From assembly GCA_943329105.2 (NCBI GenBank), contig CALQCP020000038.1, forward strand, positions 1 through 12,519: DNA of 12,519 nucleotides, written 5' to 3'. The DNA comes from Chitinophaga pinensis (GTDB lineage Bacteria > Planctomycetota > Phycisphaerae > Phycisphaerales > SM1A02). Shown here one piece after another: positions 1 through 4,881 of the stretch (its first letter is position 1; each line of letters opens with the position of its first letter). The notes beneath the pieces were generated by a model. That model worked only from the letters and a program-made list of their open reading frames with translations. It was not told the DNA's origin and did not search any database. The position numbers and the translations under genes were made by a program.

Positions 1-1
1 G

Positions 2-427
2 GATCACTATCAGCGGTTTCTCGAGCGCTTTCCCAACCATGACCAGCGCTCATGGATCGAAAGGCGGATCATCGACCTCGAGGTCGCCGAAATCGCCGCA
101 GGCGAGCACGGCGTCCTGCCTCGTGCCGAGCCTCTTCGTCTCGGCGGCGAGTCAGCCAGTGTCGAGGTCGAGAACGGGACCGGATACGAGCTGACCGTGC
201 GTTACAGCGGACCTTCGTCGCTGAAGCTCGTGATCCCGGTGGGCGCCACGCGTTTCGCGTCGCTCGCCCCGGGCTCCTATCAGGTGGCGGCATCCGTCGA
301 CGCCTTCAACGTACGCAATTACTACGGAACCGACTCGATGGCAGGCGGACAGTACTCATCCCGTTTCTACATCGAGGGTTCCGGTGCCCGGTCCCCATCG
401 CCGGGCATCCCGCGACGCAGGCGGTGA
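2..427 (+). CDS. 3' end of an unidentified protein, TPR-like segment plus C-terminal beta domain (partial)
   Basis: The reading frame is open from the left edge to a TGA at 425-427, giving the last 141 residues of a protein that starts outside the window. The first visible part (DHYQRFLERFPNHDQRSWIE) reads like the end of a tetratricopeptide-type helix pair, with the 'FLxRFPNH' pattern common between such repeats. After a linker comes a stretch rich in beta-strand pattern: 'NGTGYELTVRYSGP', 'LVIPVGATRFASLAPGSY' and 'SSRFYIEGSG'. I have the impression of a C-terminal domain found on secreted or periplasmic repeat proteins, but I cannot name it. The protein ends in a basic tail, PRRRR. No signal peptide can be judged because the N-terminus is missing. 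Codon use is coding-like (C/G at third positions), which favours this frame over the overlapping ones. Function unknown. Confidence 0.7.
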   Translation, partial: DHYQRFLERFPNHDQRSWIERRIIDLEVAEIAAGEHGVLPRAEPLRLGGESASVEVENGTGYELTVRYSGPSSLKLVIPVGATRFASLAPGSYQVAASVDAFNVRNYYGTDSMAGGQYSSRFYIEGSGARSPSPGIPRRRR

Positions 428-551
428 TGATGTTGCCAGGGGTGCGCTGAACAGGTCCACCCACTATGAGAGACTTTCGCGGCGAGAACTCGGCAGCGAG
501 GCTGGTGTAAAACCGTCGCAGTCAGTGGCGCAAAATTGGCGGTGGTCAGGT

Positions 552-578
552 GCGGTCACAAGCGGTCACATGCGGACA
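552..578. repeat. Short direct repeats with 10-bp period (GCGGTCACA)
   Basis: GCGGTCACA occurs at 552-560 and again at 562-570, followed by a degenerate copy, GCGGACA, at 572-578. The starts are spaced exactly 10 bp, one helical turn. A looser relative (GCGGTGGTCA) lies just upstream, around 539-548. The repeats lie in the 230-bp non-coding stretch between the partial gene and the tRNA-Tyr gene. Such phasing is typical of protein-binding iterons or recombinase arm sites, but no integrase gene is visible. Confidence 0.6.
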
Positions 579-601
579 GGCTTGAACGCAACCCGTGAAC
601 A

Positions 602-647
602 CGAACGCGGTTGCGAGCTCCCAGGGGGGATTTCGCAACCGCGTTCG
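602..647 (-). terminator. Perfect 15-bp hairpin downstream of tRNA-Tyr, probable terminator
   Basis: CGAACGCGGTTGCGA at 602-616 is exactly complementary to 633-647, with a 16-nt loop. On the minus strand the hairpin begins 11 nt past the tRNA-Tyr 3' end and is followed by only a weak T stretch (TGTTC). It most likely ends the tRNA transcript or protects its 3' end. The poor U-tract keeps the call moderate. Confidence 0.5.
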
Positions 648-658
648 CGATCAGTAAA

Positions 659-740
659 TGGGCGGAGAGGGACTCGAACCCCCGAAGGCGTACGCCAGCA
701 GATTTACAGTCTGCCCTCTTTGCCGCTTGAGTATCCACCC
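659..740 (-). tRNA. tRNA-Tyr (anticodon GUA)
   Basis: Read on the minus strand, the acceptor arm GGGTGGA pairs with TCCGCCC (one U-G), with discriminator A at 659. The D stem is CTC/GAG. The anticodon stem GCAGA/TCTGC encloses loop CTGTAAA with anticodon GTA. A long variable arm containing GGCGTACGCC marks this as a class II tRNA, as expected for bacterial tRNA-Tyr. The T arm GGGGG-TTCGAGT-CCCTC is intact. The CCA end is not encoded (TTT follows), so it must be added by the CCA-adding enzyme. It stands alone, between a possible promoter at 799-826 and a hairpin at 602-647. Confidence 0.96.
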
Positions 741-798
741 AATGTAATTGTCGCCCGGACCGCCGAGCTCGCCCGCTGGCACAGCCATCGGGACGGGG

Positions 799-826
799 AT
801 TGTATCACGACCCTCCCGCCCGCCAA
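799..826 (-). promoter_or_regulatory. Candidate sigma-70-type promoter for tRNA-Tyr
   Basis: On the minus strand TTGGCG (826-821) and TACAAT (804-799) are separated by 16 bp. This predicts a start near 792, giving a leader of about 50 nt before the mature tRNA. Both hexamers are close to consensus. Nothing else on this strand needs a promoter here. Confidence 0.5.
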
Positions 827-895
827 CCCCCAAGTATCTCTCAAATTTCATCAGCGTCCGCAGCCCGCGCCGCGCTCGCCGATCGCCAATGCAGT

Positions 896-901
896 TATAA
901 A
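896..901 (+). promoter_or_regulatory. -10-like TATAAA abutting the transporter start
   Basis: TATAAA lies six bases before the ATG at 908, and there is no Shine-Dalgarno. If used, transcription would begin at or next to the start codon (leaderless mRNA). No good -35 hexamer is visible 16-18 bp upstream, so this is tentative. Confidence 0.35.
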
Positions 902-907
902 CCACCC

Positions 908-1807
908 ATGTCCGCACACGGCCCCGGCGCCCGCGAAAGCAGCCTCAAACTCGCACTCGCCTTTTGCATCATCGACCTCGCGTTGATGGGCACCGTTGCG
1001 TTCAACTCAAACTCCGTCACCATCCTTGGCGATGTGCTCAAGGAAGGCACGGACACGCTCGCCGTACTCGCCGCGTTCCTCACCGTGCGCGCCGTGCGCC
1101 GTTCGCCCAATCATCGCTTCGCATACGGCATCGGCAAGTTAGAGAACCTCGTCTCAATTGGCATCGGCGGCATGATGGTCTTGGCGGCGCTCTACATCAC
1201 CGCGCACGCCGCGCAACATCTGCAGAAACCGCTGCAGCCCGAAGGAACGCTCCCCGGCGTCATCCTCTTCGGAATCTATGCAGTGATCAGTTTCGTCATC
1301 TGGATGCGCACCCGCGCCGCGGCGCGCTCGCAACCGTCGGCCATCATGCAGTCGCAAGCGAAACTGTGGTTCGCTAAAGGAAGTTTCGATACGCTCATGG
1401 GTGCCGGCCTCCTTGTCGCGCTCTTCTTCCGCGCCGATGAATGGGCGTGGTACATCGATCCCATCGCATCGCTCGTTGGCGTCTGCTTCCTGCTGCACGC
1501 CGCATGGGGCATGACATCGTCATCCGTCCCAGATCTCTTGGACGCTGCAGTTGAAGAAACCGTGCAGATCCAAATCATGCGCGGTCTCGTACAACACATC
1601 GATGCATACGAGCGCATTCTCAAAGTGCGATCGCGCCGCTCCGGGCCGCATGTGTACGTAGAAATCTTCTTGGAATTTGAGCCAGAACTACGCATGCGCG
1701 AAGTGCAATCACGCATCGAAGCCATCCGCGCTGATCTTGAAGAGCGCGTCGCCAGCACACAAGTATTGATCTGCCCAGCGAGCCCGACGGCTAGCCTTAT
1801 TTCGTAA
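908..1807 (+). CDS. Cation diffusion facilitator (CDF)-like membrane transporter with altered metal site
   Basis: Predicted 299-residue inner-membrane protein. It has about six transmembrane segments (near residues 15-33, 37-62, 79-99, 115-133, 155-175, 182-201) and a soluble C-terminal domain (about 205-295), the architecture of CDF efflux pumps (YiiP/FieF type). The hallmark after TM2 is present as 'SPNHRFAYGIGKLENL', matching the usual P-x4-PYGHGKxExL. After TM5 comes 'WYIDPIASL', as in the family. The usual TM2 and TM5 metal motifs (H/D-x3-D) read K45-x3-D49 and K157-x3-D161, so both first ligands are Lys. CDF proteins normally exchange Zn, Fe or Mn for protons; with this site the substrate is uncertain. 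The ATG at 908 was chosen because it precedes TM1 by about 12 residues and a -10-like box sits just upstream; an in-frame ATG at 800 would add 36 low-complexity residues. It ends tail to tail with the STAS gene (11-bp overlap). Confidence 0.85.
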   Translation: MSAHGPGARESSLKLALAFCIIDLALMGTVAFNSNSVTILGDVLKEGTDTLAVLAAFLTVRAVRRSPNHRFAYGIGKLENLVSIGIGGMMVLAALYITAHAAQHLQKPLQPEGTLPGVILFGIYAVISFVIWMRTRAAARSQPSAIMQSQAKLWFAKGSFDTLMGAGLLVALFFRADEWAWYIDPIASLVGVCFLLHAAWGMTSSSVPDLLDAAVEETVQIQIMRGLVQHIDAYERILKVRSRRSGPHVYVEIFLEFEPELRMREVQSRIEAIRADLEERVASTQVLICPASPTASLIS

Positions 1808-2183
1808 CGCTCGACGCCGGGGCCGTCCCCGGTCCAGCCGTGGCGGCTTCGCGAAGCGCTTCAGCGCGTGCTGGTGTTGAGCGGAACAACGAAGTCAGTC
1901 CGCTCAATTCAAACACCTGCTGAACCGGAGGGCGCACGGCCGCAAGCCACACCGTTCCGCCCCGCGTTCGAGTGCGCTTGATGAGATTGATGAGCGTGCG
2001 CAACCCCGCGCTACTCACAAACGAAACATCGCCAAAGTCAAGAACCAACGAACGATGCGTCGTTGAATCGATGGCCGCAACCACCTCACGCTCTACGCGT
2101 TCGTAATGAATGGAATCCAAGTGCCCATCAAGAATCGCGAGCGTTGCGTGCGACTGATCAATGATTTCAATAGTGACTTTCAT
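1797..2183 (-). CDS. STAS-domain anti-sigma factor antagonist (SpoIIAA/RsbV-like)
   Basis: A 128-residue single-domain cytoplasmic protein. STAS features are clear: an alternating beta start (MKVTIEIIDQ), 'GHLDS', the beta strand 'SLVLDFGDVSFV', and the switch loop S57-S58-A-G-L-R-T-L, where one of the two serines is the expected phosphoacceptor. In this family the unphosphorylated form binds an anti-sigma kinase and frees a sigma factor, and phosphorylation reverses this. The last 25 or so residues are an Ala/Pro-rich tail. The start at 2183 is preferred over the ATG at 2189 because GGA lies 6 nt upstream of 2183 but touches 2189. No partner kinase, phosphatase or sigma factor is in the window. 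The gene begins only 18 bp after the tRNA-Thr gene on the same strand, so both may share a transcript. Its 3' end overlaps the convergent transporter gene. Confidence 0.88.
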   Translation of the reverse strand: MKVTIEIIDQSHATLAILDGHLDSIHYERVEREVVAAIDSTTHRSLVLDFGDVSFVSSAGLRTLINLIKRTRTRGGTVWLAAVRPPVQQVFELSGLTSLFRSTPARAEALREAATAGPGTAPASSVTK

Positions 2184-2201
2184 GATCATTCCAAAACCGA
2201 A

Positions 2202-2273
2202 AGCCGCCGACCGGACTTGAACCGGTAACCTCGAGATTACAAATCACGTGCTCTACCATTGAGCTACGGCGGC
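2202..2273 (-). tRNA. tRNA-Thr (anticodon UGU)
   Basis: On the minus strand GCCGCCG pairs perfectly with CGGCGGC, with discriminator T at 2202. The D stem is GCTC/GAGC with a short 7-nt loop. The anticodon arm is CGTGA-TTTGTAA-TCTCG (anticodon TGT). The T arm ACCGG-TTCAAGT-CCGGT is perfect. The anticodon stem has a U29-U41 mismatch flanked by good pairs. CCA is not encoded. The anticodon and 'TTGTAA' loop match bacterial tRNA-Thr(UGU). The gene lies 45 bp after the mnmG stop and 18 bp before the STAS gene, all on the minus strand. A TACGCT box (2288-2283) 9 nt upstream could be its -10. Confidence 0.95.
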
Positions 2274-2318
2274 GGGGATGACAGCGTACACCGCTCGCCG
2301 ACTTCTTTCCGGCAACAC

Positions 2319-4301
2319 TCAGCCCGCAGCCCCTGCCCCGCGCCACCGCTTCACAGCAATGGCAATTAAACCCACGTCCGCAGGCGAAATCCCCGCAAGC
2401 CGCCCCGCCTGACCCAGCGTCGCCGGCCGGAACTTACGCAGCGCCTCGCGCGCTTCCGCCCCAAGTCCGTTGATTGCATCGGGGTCGATCGCTGCCGGAA
2501 TCGGCGAGCGCTCGCTCTCTGCGTGCCGCTTCACTTCTGCATGCTGGCGCACGATGTATCCCTCGTAACGCAACTCAGTCACCGCGCGATCAACCAGCGC
2601 GTCGCTCGCCGCAACTCCGGCCTCGCGCAACGCATTCGCTACTTCTGCCATCGGAACATCCGGCCTGCGCGCGCGTTCATGCAACCGCCCCGTGGGGACA
2701 CGCACCGTTTGCAACCCCGCGCGCACAACTTCAAGCGCCGTCATACGAGCAGCAAACGATTGCACACGCTCGTCGCAAACCAGACGCGCGGCGCGCCCAA
2801 TCGCAGTGAGACGCTCATCAGCGTTGTCCGCGCGCAACATCAATCGATGCTCCGCGCGGCTCGTAAACATGCGGTACGGCTCCCGCGGCGTGCGCGTTAC
2901 CAAGTCGTCCATCATCACGCCGATATATGCCTGCTCGCGCCCAATGCGTATGGGATCTTCGCCCAACACGCGGCGCGCGGCGTTGAGACCCGCAACCAAT
3001 CCCTGCGCGGCGGCTTCTTCATATCCACTTGTACCGTTGATTTGTCCAGCAAGAAACAATCCCGGCACGCGCTTTGTTTCGCATGTTGCATCAATTTGAT
3101 GCGGCCACACCATGTCATATTCAACCGCATATCCCCAGCGCAGAATTTCCGCTTGCTCACAACCCGGCATTCCACGCACAATTCCTTCCTGCACATCAGC
3201 AGGCAAACTGGTGCTAATACCGTTGCAGTACACCTCGTCAGTAAACAAACTCTCTGGCTCAAGGAACACGTGGTGACTTTCGCGATCAGCAAATCGCACC
3301 ACCTTGTCCTCAAGACTGGGGCAATAGCGCGGACCGCATTCCGCATCCACTTGTCCGCTGTACATCGGCGCGCGATGCAGATTCTGGCGTATCAACGCAT
3401 GAATATCAGCTGTTGTCTGCGTGATGCGGCAATCAACTTGCGGCAGCGCCGGAAACTTCCCAGTGGCAGAAGCACGGAGCGGCATGTCACTGAACGGCAC
3501 TGGCGGTTCATCACCAAGCTGCGGCACCAGCGAATCCCACGCCAAACTTCCACGCCGCAATCGCGGCGGCGTTCCGGTCTTCAATCGACCGAGTTCAAAT
3601 CCAAGCGAGCGCAACATGCCGGATATTCCCACCGCGGTTCCTTCGCCGACGCGTCCGCCTTCGGTGCGCGACTCGCCTGTATGCATGAGGGCGCGCATAA
3701 ATGTTCCGGTCGTCAATACCACTGCGCCTGCGTGCAATTCGCACGCTTCTTGCGGCGCGCCGAACGCGCAGTACACGGGCTCTGCCATGTGGTGCCCTGC
3801 AAGGTTGCGTTCAATGGCGGCTTCGTCCACACGCACGCGCCGCCATCCTGCGGGCAATCGAACGCCTGCGCACTGCGGCCTACTTCCGCTACTTGATCCT
3901 GCAACCGCGCTGGTCACAATGTCATCCACTGTTCCAGCAAACACTTCGATCGCTGCGCATGACGCAAGTAACCGCTGCACTTCAGCCGCATAGTGATACT
4001 TGTCACACTGCGCGCGCGGTCCGCGCACCGCAGCGCCCTTGGACATGTTCAGCACCTTGAACAGAATGCCCGCGTGATCCGTTGCGCGCGCCATCAGGCC
4101 GCCAAGCGCGTCGATCTCACGAACCATCTGTCCCTTGGCCAGTCCGCCGATTGCTGGGTTGCAACTCATGGCACCGATCTTGCCTGGATCCATCGTCACT
4201 AACGCAACGCGCCCACCCGCACCAAGCGCCGATGCCGCAGCCCATGCGGCTTCAACGCCTGCATGACCACCACCAATGACAATGACGCCGAAGCGTTCCA
4301 T
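2319..4301 (-). CDS. mnmG: MnmG (GidA), tRNA uridine-5-carboxymethylaminomethyl modification flavoprotein
   Basis: 660 residues. With MnmE it makes the cmnm5 group at the wobble uridine (U34) of tRNAs, using FAD, methylene-tetrahydrofolate and glycine, in the cytoplasm. Evidence: N-terminal FAD-binding 'GVIVIGGGHAGVEAA' (residues 5-19); 'MSCNPAIGGLAKGQMVREID' (45-64); 'GRLKTGTPPRL'; the catalytic-cysteine segment 'GPRYCPSLEDKVVRFADR' with C327; 'GLFLAGQINGTSGYEEAAAQ'; 'SRAEHRLMLRADNADERLT'; and the C-terminal 'FRPATLGQAGRLAGISPADV' MnmE-binding region. The start is the ATG at 4301 because MERFGVIVIGGG is the family N-terminus; the open 44 codons upstream are repeat-derived and unlike the family. 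It is longer than usual (about 620-630) because of an insertion at residues 131-190. There is no Shine-Dalgarno; a TATCCT box lies 6 nt before the ATG. Confidence 0.97.
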   Translation of the reverse strand: MERFGVIVIGGGHAGVEAAWAAASALGAGGRVALVTMDPGKIGAMSCNPAIGGLAKGQMVREIDALGGLMARATDHAGILFKVLNMSKGAAVRGPRAQCDKYHYAAEVQRLLASCAAIEVFAGTVDDIVTSAVAGSSSGSRPQCAGVRLPAGWRRVRVDEAAIERNLAGHHMAEPVYCAFGAPQEACELHAGAVVLTTGTFMRALMHTGESRTEGGRVGEGTAVGISGMLRSLGFELGRLKTGTPPRLRRGSLAWDSLVPQLGDEPPVPFSDMPLRASATGKFPALPQVDCRITQTTADIHALIRQNLHRAPMYSGQVDAECGPRYCPSLEDKVVRFADRESHHVFLEPESLFTDEVYCNGISTSLPADVQEGIVRGMPGCEQAEILRWGYAVEYDMVWPHQIDATCETKRVPGLFLAGQINGTSGYEEAAAQGLVAGLNAARRVLGEDPIRIGREQAYIGVMMDDLVTRTPREPYRMFTSRAEHRLMLRADNADERLTAIGRAARLVCDERVQSFAARMTALEVVRAGLQTVRVPTGRLHERARRPDVPMAEVANALREAGVAASDALVDRAVTELRYEGYIVRQHAEVKRHAESERSPIPAAIDPDAINGLGAEAREALRKFRPATLGQAGRLAGISPADVGLIAIAVKRWRGAGAAG

Positions 4302-4307
4302 CCCGGA

Positions 4308-4313
4308 AGGATA
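4308..4313 (-). promoter_or_regulatory. -10-like TATCCT just before mnmG
   Basis: TATCCT ends six bases before the mnmG ATG on the minus strand, with no Shine-Dalgarno between them. The same spacing occurs at several other genes here, which is the main reason for listing it. No good -35 is visible; the -35 region falls in the tandem repeat. Confidence 0.3.
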
Positions 4314-4327
4314 GGTGAGTGCGCACG

Positions 4328-4389
4328 CTGCGGATGCACTGGCCGATGGGTATGGCGCACGCACACTGCGGATGCACTGGCCGATGGGT
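4328..4389. repeat. Tandem direct repeat, 24-bp core, 38-bp period, upstream of mnmG
   Basis: A 24-bp core beginning CTGCGGATGCACTGGCCGAT and ending GGGT is repeated exactly at 4328-4351 and 4366-4389, a 38-bp period. Each core is also preceded and followed by GCGCACG, so the duplicated block is larger than the core and continues as a partial third unit to about 4410. It lies immediately upstream of the mnmG start, where -35 or operator sites would be. The repeat falls in the open frame upstream of mnmG but does not look like coding sequence. Confidence 0.85.
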
Positions 4390-4441
4390 GGGGCGCACGC
4401 GCCCGACGCACACGCATTCTGCGTAACACTCACGTCCCGAA

Positions 4442-4633
4442 TTACTTCACTAACCGCGCACGACCCGGCACCACCGGCTCGCGCAGTGCGTCAATCTCAC
4501 CATCAAGCCGCAACTTCGCCACACTGCTTGCCGTGATTGACTTGACAATGGCGCTTCGGATGGAAACCTTCGCGCCATCACTGATCGTGATCGAACTGTT
4601 GGGCGCGTAGCAATGACCCTCCACTGCAAGCAC
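4442..4633 (-). CDS. Possible small protein, or the 3' part of a frameshifted gene
   Basis: Low-confidence coding region of 63 codons from a GTG at 4633 to TAA at 4442. Codons such as ATC, AAG, AAC, TAC and GCG dominate, and most third positions checked are G/C, which looks coding. The opposite-strand triplets are much poorer between 4541 and 4612. The protein has alternating strand-like pattern ('NSSITISDGAKVSIRSAIVK', 'VAKLRLDGEIDAL') and ends RARLVK. No Shine-Dalgarno precedes the GTG, and the frame is open upstream only to 4757 as a Cys-rich, unlikely sequence. A neighbouring minus frame upstream (TTG at 4782) encodes a signal-peptide-like stretch, 'FVNWVVFACVAVLSAITPAA', so a single gene broken by one missing base is possible. 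It conflicts with a plus-strand ORF at 4613-4792. Family not recognised. Confidence 0.3.
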   Translation of the reverse strand: MLAVEGHCYAPNSSITISDGAKVSIRSAIVKSITASSVAKLRLDGEIDALREPVVPGRARLVK

Positions 4634-4792
4634 AGCGGTATCAGCGAGCGTGGCGGCGAAGGCGTTGAGTATCCGTTGGTGACTGTCGTCGTTGCAGGCG
4701 GCGCAGCCGCAGGCGTGATGGCACTCAAGACAGCAACGCAGGCGAAGACCACCCAGTTAACGAATTCCGTGACAGACGTCAATAATTCGTAA
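4613..4792 (+). CDS. Possible 59-residue membrane-anchored small protein
   Basis: ATG at 4613 to TAA at 4792. The product has a hydrophilic start, one hydrophobic segment around residues 22-37 (LVTVVVAGGAAAGVMA) and a polar Thr/Asn-rich end. The best support is position: a strong rho-independent terminator starts 23 nt after the stop on the same strand, and no other plus-strand gene is available for it to terminate. Against it, there is no Shine-Dalgarno, no recognised family, and a competing ORF on the minus strand. The hydrophobic segment also appears, in antisense, as a signal-like segment in a minus frame, so only one of the two can be real. Function unknown. Confidence 0.3.
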   Translation: MTLHCKHSGISERGGEGVEYPLVTVVVAGGAAAGVMALKTATQAKTTQLTNSVTDVNNS

Positions 4793-4814
4793 CCTGACGA
4801 TTCTTCGATACAAC

Positions 4815-4853
4815 AGCAAGGCCCCGCCAATCGGCGGGGCCTTGCTCGTTTTT
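4815..4853 (+). terminator. Strong rho-independent terminator upstream of pepA
   Basis: AGCAAGGCCCCGCC (4815-4828) pairs perfectly with 4833-4846 around the 4-nt loop AATC, then CG and five T (4849-4853). The U-tract is on the plus strand only. It would end a short plus transcript from the 4300-4800 region, or it shields or attenuates pepA, whose start codon is only 29 bp further on. Confidence 0.85.
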
Positions 4854-4872
4854 GTCCTTGCCGACCTACACT
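4843..4872 (+). promoter_or_regulatory. Candidate pepA promoter overlapping the terminator stem
   Basis: TACACT (4867-4872) is a fair -10, with TTGCTC (4843-4848) 18 bp upstream as a possible -35. The latter lies in the terminator's right arm. Predicted transcription starts about 2-3 nt before the ATG at 4882, which would give a nearly leaderless mRNA. Confidence 0.4.
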
Positions 4873-4881
4873 TACCGCCCC

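Noticed and set aside
1812..1830. GC-rich palindrome near the STAS 3' end
   Set aside because: It lies inside the STAS coding sequence and has no U-tract, so it is unlikely to be a terminator.
2523..3896. Long open frame of 457 codons on the plus strand inside mnmG
   Set aside because: It is antisense to a clear mnmG with conserved motifs throughout. The product is Arg/His/Ala-rich with no family resemblance, as expected for a shadow frame in biased DNA.
4302..4433. N-terminal extension of MnmG by 44 residues
   Set aside because: The frame is open, but the sequence is made from the tandem repeat and is Cys/Ala/Ser-rich. The conserved MnmG start is at 4301.
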